Positions 27,401 to 32,232 of a stretch of DNA of 64,000 nt are shown here, one piece after another. The first letter of the stretch is position 1; every line of letters begins with the position of its first letter. This DNA comes from Pseudomonas chlororaphis (GTDB taxonomy: Bacteria > Pseudomonadota > Gammaproteobacteria > Pseudomonadales > Pseudomonadaceae). Where the stretch lies: the NCBI RefSeq assembly GCF_000783395.1, contig NZ_JSFK01000029.1:24544-88543 (forward strand), written 5' to 3'. The notes beneath the pieces were generated by a model. That model made no database searches. It was not told where the DNA came from and saw only the letters and a list, made by a program, of their open reading frames with translations. The position numbers and the translations under genes are program-made.

Positions 27401-27860
27401 CGGCATTGCCGTGGGCAATGATCTGCACCGAGCTGACGCCGTGATGCTGATCAAGGAAGTCGGCGATCTGTTGCAAACCATCCTTGCTGGCGTCGAGTTT
27501 CACCACTTGCGTGCCGGGAGCAATGCCTTGCAGCAGGCTGTCGGCGTCCTTCACCCGCGAATCGACGAACACCACACTCTGGCCGGGCACCGCGACCGGG
27601 CTGGCCGCCGGCGTGGCATCAGCCTGGCCGTGGGTGTCTTTGCTCGCTACGGGATGATCGGCTGCCGGCGCCTTGGCCGCATCGGCAGCGGTGGGTGCAT
27701 GGCTGTCGGCTTGCGCAGCGGTATCGGCCACGGTGGCGGCCACCGCGCCGTCGAACAGCATGCGCGGCTCCAGCGACATGATCATCGGCGAGGCCAGCGA
27801 ACGCTGACCTGCGGTTGCCCGAGACCTGACTTTTGCACCGCCAAAAATGCTCCACCACAT
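21444..27860 (-). CDS. Giant LEPR/DUF4347 surface protein with 13 Ig-like repeats
   Basis: 2138 aa from the ATG at 27860 (GGTGAG just upstream). There is no classical signal peptide; the N-terminus holds SLEPRMLFDGA at about 29-39, the LEPR-type motif found at the start of large exported proteins. A DUF4347 domain follows (about 95-250: VVFVDSRVKDADSLLQ, AHGNAGDLWLGNSYLS, DILIYGCYTAEGDRG), then a right-handed beta-helix-like part (GSLRAALASAQNGDIVTF, TLDGLVITKG), a stretch extremely rich in glycine (about 350-590), thirteen 102-residue Ig-like repeats, a Pro-rich linker (VPPTPPTTPTS) and a unique C-terminus ending QQVGISEISA. I see no RTX nonapeptides. It is flanked by a sulfotransferase gene and a TolC gene and is the presumed cargo. 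Confidence 0.88.
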   Translation of the reverse strand: MWWSIFGGAKVRSRATAGQRSLASPMIMSLEPRMLFDGAVAATVADTAAQADSHAPTAADAAKAPAADHPVASKDTHGQADATPAASPVAVPGQSVVFVDSRVKDADSLLQGIAPGTQVVKLDASKDGLQQIADFLDQHHGVSSVQIIAHGNAGDLWLGNSYLSADNVAQRSAVLAEIGKDMNAGGDILIYGCYTAEGDRGLSFVDSLAQLTGRDVAASNNRTGVGGDWDLEIATGTIESANVLSSKAMSEYQWGLATWTATNNLNSGVGSLRAALASAQNGDIVTFSSGMTVQLTSELLINKNITVDGDLNNDGVADVTLDGQYKTRVVEVTSGSTVTLDGLVITKGLVAGNGGNGGSAAAGAMGGGIFNAGILTLNNVTVTANAASGGGGGGGVTGGYVGGGGGGGAGIGGQTGGHGGSSGPGTGTYAGGAGSANAGGYGGGYSPTDMGGRGGTSTGGVGGNGGSAGAGYSHGGNGGSASNGSLSIGGGGGGSGWDKVGGVGGNAAGGIYNASSGTLKVIGTSVISNNIAAGGGGGGGGGVGSNGADGGAGGRGVGAIWNNGGVVLITASNFAAISGNGAASGGGGLSNGGSTGTTPSALVGIYNNGGTLNTAYVEPPTATVVVADTALRIGETSLVTITFSRAVSGFTNADLTIANGTLTSVSSADGGITWTATFTPTNNITDTTNLITLDNTGVTAVSDSVAGVGTTNSNNYAIDTQRPTATIVMADTALKIGDTSLVTITFSEAVSGFTNADLTIANGTLTNVSSADGGITWTGTFTPTSSINDATNLITLDNTGVADLAGNAGSGTTDSANYVVDTVRPTATIVVADTNLAAGETSVVTITFSEAVSGFTTADLTVANGTLSGLSSSDGGITWTATLTPTTSVTDTTNLITLDNTGVNDLSGNAGTGSTNSNNYAIDTARPTATIVVADTALKIGETSLVTITFSEAVSGFTNADLSIANGTLSAVSSADGGITWTATFTPTSSITDATNLITLNNSGVADLAGNAGTGTTDSNNYAIDTVRPTATVVFAQNTLKIGDTSLVTITFSEAVSGFTNADLTIANGTLTAVTSADGGITWTATFTPSANITDATNLVTLDNTGVADLAGNVGSGTTDSNNYSIDTQRPTATIVMADPALSAGETSLVTITFSEAVSGFTNADLTVPNGTLTAVSSADGGITWTATFTPTVGVNDTSNIITLANTGIADLAGNAGTGTTNSGNFTINTVAPSATIVVADNSLTIGETSLVTITFSEAVTGFNNADLTIANGTLTAVSSSDGGITWTATFTPTSNITDASNLISLDNSGVQNASGNAGNGTTNSNNYAIDTQRPTATIALADSALGVGQTTTVTITFSEAVSGLTLADLTVANGTLSGLSTSDNITYTATFTPSAGITDTSNIITLDNTGITDVAGNSGSGTTDSGNYVIDSQRPTATIVISDTDLRPGETALVTITFSEAVTGFDNSDLSVANGTLSNVSSSDGGITWTATFTPTIGLSDATNLIVLNNAGISDLAGNAGIGITNSANYAVQTEVPTATIVVADTALKAGETSTVTITFSEAVSGFSNADLTIANGTLSNVASSDGGITWTATLTPTANVTDTSNLITLDNSGVTNASGNSGVGTTDSNNFAIDTALPTATIVVADNRLGIGETTTVTITFSEAVSGFDLSDISVANGTLANLTSSDGGVTWTATLTPTANVNDATNLIIVDTAGVQDLAGNLGASIAISNNYALDAARPTVDIVVANPHLGIGQTTTVTFTFSEAVSNFDLSDLSVTNGDLSNLSSSDGGKTWTATFTPTANVSDPSNFIALDTSNVTDLAGNVGSTVAVSNNYALDSERPTATVVIANPNLGIGQTSQVTITFNEAVSGFDLADINVGNGTLSNLSSSDGGKTWTATLTPNANVNSASNAINVNSAGVSDLSGNSGSGVSSSNNYAINTVSPVVPPTPPTTPTSVVIPDPLIRSSDPVVPQPPPSLPLQPIIFTAPTGDLGSPLTFAPLFEQRVIGNGIRPLGDIFMNHGALSPSFIAQVFSSSDSGADGSGHGFLGFGGGDGGVFGSSTLASLFNQDSAAERDSLNAFGSQSLKAGDVSQGLRGVFGAPTLGQQLQQLKDNEQHRVDNLAAALQQVGISEISA
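22030..26009 (-). repeat. Thirteen tandem 306-bp units encoding Ig-like domains
   Basis: Units of 306 bp (102 aa) follow each other without gaps; each begins PTATIVVADTALKIGETS-like, continues VTITFSEAVSGFTNADLTIANGTL, SSADGGITWTATFTP and ends LDNTGVADLAGNAGTGTTDSNNYAID. This matches bacterial Ig-like domains of surface proteins. The first unit starts near 26005 and the last near 22336. One unit (about 23565-23870) has a shortened SSxGG segment. Confidence 0.9.
26080..26800 (-). repeat. Glycine-rich low-complexity segment of the surface protein
   Basis: The coding strand gives long runs such as GGGGGGGVTGGYVGGGGGGGAG and GGGGGGGGGVGSNGADGGAGGRG broken into 10-15 residue pieces, with G plus A plus S making up most residues. 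It lies between the beta-helix-like section and the Ig repeats and resembles the Gly-rich loops of PE_PGRS-like or beta-helix adhesins in composition only. Confidence 0.8.
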
Positions 27861-27903
27861 GTTGCTCACCCGAACTCGAACGAAGGTACGTACGGCATCA
27901 ATG

Positions 27904-27932
27904 AAAAACGCCGCGATCAACTGATCGCGGCG
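27904..27932 (-). terminator. Terminator overlapping the sulfotransferase stop, ahead of the giant gene
   Basis: Perfect 11-bp stem CGCCGCGATCA (27909-27919) with TGATCGCGGCG (27922-27932); on the minus strand it is followed by TTTTT (27908-27904). The sulfotransferase stop codon TGA (27919-27917) is part of the stem. It sits 44 bp before the ATG of the giant gene, so it either separates the two units or attenuates read-through. Confidence 0.8.
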
Positions 27933-28762
27933 TCGGATTTCATACGAATGACATTGGCGGCGCTGGCTGAGCCATCGAGCCAAAAGGACAAATCAGCGTA
28001 TTGCTTGAACAGGTCGGGCGGCAGGATGGTGCGCCGTGATTGCAAGGCCACCTTGGGTTTGACCTTGTGCAGGCCGGCCAGGCCAAGGCCCTGGTCGAAC
28101 TCCGGCGCGTCATAGGCCAGATGTTCGAAATCGTGCTCGAACCAAGGCTCGCCAATGAACTCGTAGACCAGCCGCAGCACGCGCTCCGGCGCTTGGGTCA
28201 ACAAGTCGTAATCGATGATCAGCAGTGAGTCCGCGTGTTCGCCGTAATAGGCTTCCTTGAGCGCCGCCCAGGCGAAACCCACCAGGCGATTGCGCTGAGC
28301 CAGGGTTTCGCAACGGCTGTACACCGTGTTGCGCTCCACGGCATCGCCAAACAATTTGGTATTTTCAAAGGGATTGGCGCGGTACAGCCGTTCGAGACTG
28401 TCCATCACCCAGGCGACGTTGCGCACGCAGGCGATGACTTTGGCTTGGGGAAACAGGTCGTTGAGTGCCGGCAGACGCGAACTCCACTGCCGGTTGGTAT
28501 CGAACACCACCGGTTTGTCGGCCTTGTCGGCATAGTAGGCGTCGAACAGACCACGCAACAGGCGACGGCGCATGTCGGTGTCGATCACCGCACCGTACTC
28601 GCTGCCGGCGCTGCATTGTTCGAGGACACTGGAGAACAGCGATCCGACCGGGCTGGTCATGCCGGCGTGAAAGCGCGGGTTCTGCAGAAGAATCGCAGAA
28701 AGCAGGGTGGAGCCTGAACGCGGCAAGCCGGAGATAAAGTGGAACTGCTGCAATCCCTTCAC
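27917..28762 (-). CDS. Sulfotransferase-family protein (first of the locus)
   Basis: 281 aa. The PAPS-binding loop SGLPRSGSTLLSAIL lies at residues 11-25, VIACVRNVAWVMDSLERLY is the 3'-phosphate-binding segment (R...S), and the C-terminal DFEHLAYDAPEFDQGLGLAGLHKVKPKVALQSRRTILPPDLFKQYADLSFW resembles the PF13469-type group that includes protein-tyrosine sulfotransferase relatives. The only usable start is GTG at 28762, since an in-frame stop lies just upstream. It is distinct in length and motifs from the sulfotransferase at 17538. It lies directly before the giant surface-protein gene, a likely substrate source (inference). Confidence 0.87.
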   Translation of the reverse strand: MKGLQQFHFISGLPRSGSTLLSAILLQNPRFHAGMTSPVGSLFSSVLEQCSAGSEYGAVIDTDMRRRLLRGLFDAYYADKADKPVVFDTNRQWSSRLPALNDLFPQAKVIACVRNVAWVMDSLERLYRANPFENTKLFGDAVERNTVYSRCETLAQRNRLVGFAWAALKEAYYGEHADSLLIIDYDLLTQAPERVLRLVYEFIGEPWFEHDFEHLAYDAPEFDQGLGLAGLHKVKPKVALQSRRTILPPDLFKQYADLSFWLDGSASAANVIRMKSDAAIS

Positions 28763-28912
28763 CCTGATCTAAAGTCCCTTTGTCCGACAAAGCGTAGTCC
28801 AACAACCACCCTGCGACTAGTAGTGTTTTGATATCAACCAAGAGCAAAAAGAACTAATAAGTTAATTTTTAATCGCGAATTTTAAGGTGAAACGTTTTAG
28901 TCTGACCCGCAC
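28763..28912. promoter_or_regulatory. AT-rich gap before the first sulfotransferase gene
   Basis: 150 bp with no gene between the GT39 stop and the sulfotransferase start. The part 28800-28890 is strongly AT-rich (AACTAATAAGTTAATTTTTAA) in contrast to the surroundings and is the best candidate for the promoter of the leftward sulfotransferase-surface protein-TolC operon. No specific hexamers are claimed. Confidence 0.45.
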
Positions 28913-30493
28913 CTATTTGGCTGCAGATTGCGGCGTGATCAACCGCGCTTGCGCCCCACCCGCATGGACTTGCGCACTGATCTGCCAGGTGGCGGGTAAC
29001 GGTGCAAATTCTGCCGGGTCATCCTGGGTACCGACCAGCCATATGCGGGCATTGCCGGAAAGGTCGGCAAGGCTGTCGAGGTAGACATCGGGGCTGACCA
29101 GCGTCCCGAAACCATATTGATTCGGCCGCGTCGAGCGGCCGTCCGTAGCGGGCGGCGTGTACAGCCGCACCTGTGCGCCGGTGCGATCGTAGTAGACGTA
29201 ACTCAAGTACCAGAGCATGTCGCTGGTGATGATGCGATCACCAGGCTGGAAATGCTGATTGACGTAGTTCACCACGCGATCGAACTGATCGTTGCTGTCG
29301 ACCGTGGCGTTGTTTTTCAGGCCAACCATTTCCACCCCGAGCAACGACACCAGCACCGCCAACGCGAGAACTCGCACGCGGCTGTACAAGCGGTCGATGG
29401 CCAGCCCCGCCAGCAGCGGCAAACCGAGGGCATAAGCGGTCAGATAGCGCTCGATGAACACCGGCGTGATGAACGACACCGCAAACACCAGCAACAGCGG
29501 TAAGCCGGTGTACAACGCCAGCAGGACACTGCCGCGCGACACGCTGCGATCTCGCAGCACCGCCACCGCCGTCAGCAGCAACAACGCCAGCGGCAATGCG
29601 CCGAACACCAGCAACGGCAAGTGTTCGCCGTCATCCTGGATCAACCATGTCCAGATCATCGACGGCAACGACGCCAGCGTCACCGGGTCTTCCCAGCCAA
29701 CATCGCCACCGACCTTGAGTTGTTCCATGTGCTGCGTCAGATCGAGCAGGTTGGGCAGCCACGGCAGGTACAACGCCGCGATGGCCAGATTCGCCAGCCA
29801 CCAGCCCGGGCGCTGGATATGCCGCAAGCGATGGCCGCGCTGAAACCGAATCACCGTCAGATAAATCCAGTGACACAGCGCCGCCAGCACCGCGAAGTAA
29901 TGGGTGTAGAGCGCCGCCGTCATCAACAGCGCATAAATCACCAGATAGCGATGACGCTGCGGCCGGCGGATCCAGTAGACCAGCGCCAGCGTCGCGGCGA
30001 TCAGCAACAGGCCGAGCAGCGAATACATGCGCACTTCCTGGCTGTAGCGCACCGCTGTCGGCAATAACGCCAACAGCAGCCCGGCGAAAATCGCCGCGCG
30101 GCGCGTGGCCAGGCGATCCACCAGCCAGATGCCCATTCCGACCGCGGCGATTCCGGCCAGAGCGCTAAGGCAGCGGATGGCAAAAATGCCGTCGTCGAAC
30201 AGTTCGATCCAGCCATGCAGCAGCATGAAGTACAGCGGTGGATGCACATCGAACGCCGCGTGATGCCAGATATCGGCCAACGAATAGCGCGCCAGCAGCA
30301 GGCTGGAACCTTCATCGCCCCAAATCGCCGCAGCGGTCAGGTCGTAAAAGCGTACGGCGCCAGCCAACAACAAAATCGGCAGCAGCCAGTGTTCCCTGGC
30401 CCAGCGGATCAAACGCAAGCGGGCAAACCACGAACCCGGCAGCGCGTGCGGATCCTGTGTGTCGCCCACCGGTGTCACTCTGTTGACCGCCAT
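28913..30493 (-). CDS. GT39/ArnT-like membrane glycosyltransferase
   Basis: 526 aa from the ATG at 30493 (AAGAGG 6 bases upstream). It is a polytopic membrane protein with about ten to twelve hydrophobic helices. The first periplasmic loop carries AAAIWGDEGSSLLLARYSLADIWHHAAFDVHPPLYFMLLHGW, with the acidic residue and HPPLY motif of lipid-linked-sugar-dependent GT-C enzymes (PMT/ArnT superfamily). The C-terminal soluble part (from about 400) contains FDRVVNYVNQHFQPGDRIITSD. It would glycosylate an extracytoplasmic protein or lipid. Being the first minus-strand gene of this locus suggests, without proof, that the exported protein is the acceptor. Confidence 0.82.
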   Translation of the reverse strand: MAVNRVTPVGDTQDPHALPGSWFARLRLIRWAREHWLLPILLLAGAVRFYDLTAAAIWGDEGSSLLLARYSLADIWHHAAFDVHPPLYFMLLHGWIELFDDGIFAIRCLSALAGIAAVGMGIWLVDRLATRRAAIFAGLLLALLPTAVRYSQEVRMYSLLGLLLIAATLALVYWIRRPQRHRYLVIYALLMTAALYTHYFAVLAALCHWIYLTVIRFQRGHRLRHIQRPGWWLANLAIAALYLPWLPNLLDLTQHMEQLKVGGDVGWEDPVTLASLPSMIWTWLIQDDGEHLPLLVFGALPLALLLLTAVAVLRDRSVSRGSVLLALYTGLPLLLVFAVSFITPVFIERYLTAYALGLPLLAGLAIDRLYSRVRVLALAVLVSLLGVEMVGLKNNATVDSNDQFDRVVNYVNQHFQPGDRIITSDMLWYLSYVYYDRTGAQVRLYTPPATDGRSTRPNQYGFGTLVSPDVYLDSLADLSGNARIWLVGTQDDPAEFAPLPATWQISAQVHAGGAQARLITPQSAAK

Positions 30494-30731
30494 TGCTGCC
30501 TCTTGCCGTGCCACGACACCACGCCTGTATGAGCCAGACCCTGCCAGTCACTCTAGGTCAGACGCAGGAGCACCGTCGATGCCGATTTGCGACTTCACGA
30601 CACCCGGCAACCTTGCCAATCCGGGTCTACGCTCTGGCGTGGCGTGACCTGGCCACGGAGTGCCAAGGCAATAGCATCAGCCTGATCCCACTAGCGGCCC
30701 GCCGACAACCAATCAGAAGGATAAGGACTTT
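30494..30731. promoter_or_regulatory. Divergent promoter region between GT39 and tail-collar genes
   Basis: 238-bp gap separating the divergent genes. No gene seen. It must hold both promoters; no hexamers could be assigned with confidence. AAGGATAAGGA at its right end is the ribosome-binding site of the plus-strand gene. Confidence 0.5.
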
Positions 30732-31319
30732 ATGGACGTTTACATGGGCACTGTTCTGACGTTTGCCTTCAACTACGCGCCCAGCGGCTGGGCCTTGTGC
30801 AACGGTCAGATCATCGGCATCAACCAGAACCAGGCGCTGTTTGCATTACTGGGCACCACCTACGGCGGCAACGGCACCGTCAACTTCGGCCTGCCCAACC
30901 TGCAGAGCCGCATGCCGATCTGCCAAGGCAATGGCGGGGGCCTGACGCCGAGAGTCATGGGAGAAATCTCCGGCGCCGAACAAGTCACCGCCACCCTCAA
31001 CAACCTGCCGAATCACACCCACACCCTCGCCGGCCTTACCGCCACCACCACCGTGCAACTGGCCAACCCGGCCAGCAATCCGGCGGGCGCGCCGACGGCG
31101 ACCAACGCCTACATTGGTGCTTCGGGCACCGGGCCGGGTCTGGCGAATATCTTTTCCGATGCTCAGGGCGCGTCACCCGTTCCGCTCAAAGGCGCCGCGA
31201 CCACCATCAGCGGCACGATCTCGCCAACTGGCAACGGCTTGCCGCTGCCCATCATGAACCCGTATCTGGTGCTCAACTTCAGCATCGCGCTGAACGGCAT
31301 TTTCCCTTCGCGTAACTGA
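30732..31319 (+). CDS. Phage tail-collar-domain protein (microcystin-dependent-protein-like)
   Basis: 195 aa. The N-terminal YMGTVLTFAFNYAPSGWALCNGQIIGINQNQALFALLGTTYGGNGTVNFGLPNLQSRMPI is a textbook tail-collar domain (APxGWxxCdGq...LFaLlGttyGGdG...FnLPdlrgR). A His/Thr-rich part (NLPNHTHTLAGLTATTT) and a C-terminus PIMNPYLVLNFSIALNGIFPSRN follow. Homologues outside phages are often called MdpB-like and occur in clusters with secretion genes. No signal peptide and no other phage gene is present, so I do not call a prophage. AAGGA precedes the ATG. Confidence 0.88.
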   Translation: MDVYMGTVLTFAFNYAPSGWALCNGQIIGINQNQALFALLGTTYGGNGTVNFGLPNLQSRMPICQGNGGGLTPRVMGEISGAEQVTATLNNLPNHTHTLAGLTATTTVQLANPASNPAGAPTATNAYIGASGTGPGLANIFSDAQGASPVPLKGAATTISGTISPTGNGLPLPIMNPYLVLNFSIALNGIFPSRN

Positions 31320-31325
31320 TCGACC

Positions 31326-31348
31326 ACCGGGGGATCACATCCCCCGGT
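31326..31348. terminator. Hairpin between tail-collar and DUF6916 genes
   Basis: Perfect 10-bp stem ACCGGGGGAT (31326-31335) and ATCCCCCGGT (31339-31348) with a 3-nt loop, 7 bases after the stop. There is no U-run, so it may stabilise or partly terminate the upstream message rather than end it. Confidence 0.6.
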
Positions 31349-31372
31349 TCCCCACTTTGCCGGAGCGAGACC

Positions 31373-31684
31373 ATGCTGCAATCGGTTAAAAGCCAACATT
31401 TCCAGGCCCTTCGCGGGCGGATCGGCACCCTGTATCTGCCCGATGGCAGTGCATTGCAAATCCATATCGGCGAACTCGCAGAGAAACCGATGGCGCAAAT
31501 GCGTTACAGCGAGCGCATGCCATTCAGCGTCGAATTGAGCAGCCTGGAAGCGACTGAATTCGTCGATGGTTTATGTGCACTGGAGTTGCCTGAACTGGGG
31601 CGAGTGGACGGCATCTTCGTGTCGCGGGTACCACCGATGGGGCGGCCGCCAGAGCTGGCTTACTTCCACATCACCTTCAACTGA
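31373..31684 (+). CDS. DUF6916-like small protein
   Basis: 103 aa (MLQSVKSQHFQALRGRIGTL), with VELSSLEATEFVDGLCALELPELGRVDGIFVSRVPPMGRPPELAYFHITFN. The pattern of a small beta-rich domain encoded after a tail-collar gene matches what I know as DUF6916; the assignment is from memory of the family and moderately sure. GGAG lies 6-8 bases upstream of the ATG. It probably forms a two-gene unit with the tail-collar gene, separated by a hairpin. Confidence 0.7.
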   Translation: MLQSVKSQHFQALRGRIGTLYLPDGSALQIHIGELAEKPMAQMRYSERMPFSVELSSLEATEFVDGLCALELPELGRVDGIFVSRVPPMGRPPELAYFHITFN

Positions 31685-31695
31685 CCCGAACCCAA

Positions 31696-31716
31696 GGAGC
31701 AGCCGTCGGCAGCTCC
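31696..31716. repeat. Degenerate REP-like hairpin between convergent genes
   Basis: GGAGCAGCCGTCGGCAGCTCC folds as an almost perfect hairpin and resembles the CGGCAGCTCC core of the REP family at 17503 and 41786. It lies between the convergent DUF6916 and GNAT stops (31684, 31727) and could end both transcripts. Confidence 0.5.
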
Positions 31717-31726
31717 TGCACGGAGA

Positions 31727-32221
31727 TTACCGGGGATACCAGACCAGTCGCTCCGCCGCCGGGTTGCTTTCTTCAACCGCAAACCCGAGCGCGAGGTAAT
31801 GCCGTCGCGCATGGGGATTGCTGGTCCAGACCACCGTCGCCACCGGGCAGCGAATCTGTTGCGCGGCTTTCTGTACACCTTGCAGCACGGCGCGGCCATA
31901 ACCCTGGCCGCGAGCCTGCGGAATGAACGCCAGGTACAACACGCGAATCTCGTTGGCGCCGAAATCGGTGCTCAACGCGCCGATGGCACTGCCGAGTTTT
32001 TCCACCACGTAGTGCATGGCGTTAGGGTAGTTGTCGCCCATGCCCTGTTCCTGCACCTGGAACTGCTGGGCGACCAGTTGCTGCACCTGTTCCGGCTCGC
32101 CGTCGACCCATTGCAGATCCGGCCGCGCCGTTTGATAAAGACTTTGCAAAAACGGCCCGTCGGTTGCCCGCGAAGGCCGTACCACCAATCCCTCTGCCGC
32201 CACTGCTGCGTTGTCCGTCAT
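31727..32221 (-). CDS. GNAT-family N-acetyltransferase
   Basis: 164 aa from the ATG at 32221 (CGGAGAGCAGG upstream). The GNAT core is clear: LVVRPSRATDGPFLQSLYQTARPDL, VLYLAFIPQARGQGYGRAVLQGV (acetyl-CoA-binding RGQGYG in place of Q/RxxGxG/A) and NPHARRHYLALGFAVEE near the end. Acceptor unknown. It follows the M50-HlyD gene after 11 bp on the same strand, as the last gene of the adaptor operon, and could acetylate a component of this system. Confidence 0.88.
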   Translation of the reverse strand: MTDNAAVAAEGLVVRPSRATDGPFLQSLYQTARPDLQWVDGEPEQVQQLVAQQFQVQEQGMGDNYPNAMHYVVEKLGSAIGALSTDFGANEIRVLYLAFIPQARGQGYGRAVLQGVQKAAQQIRCPVATVVWTSNPHARRHYLALGFAVEESNPAAERLVWYPR

Positions 32222-32232
32222 CCTGCTCTCCG

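Noticed and set aside
21444..27860. RTX adhesin of the LapA/MapA type
   Set aside because: No calcium-binding nonapeptides, no N-terminal retention module and no TAAG-type LapG site in the product.
23862..28115. A 1417-codon open frame on the plus strand with Val/Gly/Asp-rich periodic sequence
   Set aside because: It is antisense to the Ig-repeat gene and repeats with the same 306-bp period; it has no domain-like sequence. The other strand has LEPR, DUF4347 and Ig motifs.
30732..31684. Prophage remnant suggested by the tail-collar domain
   Set aside because: No other phage gene, attachment site or integrase was found around it; such proteins also occur outside phages in secretion clusters.
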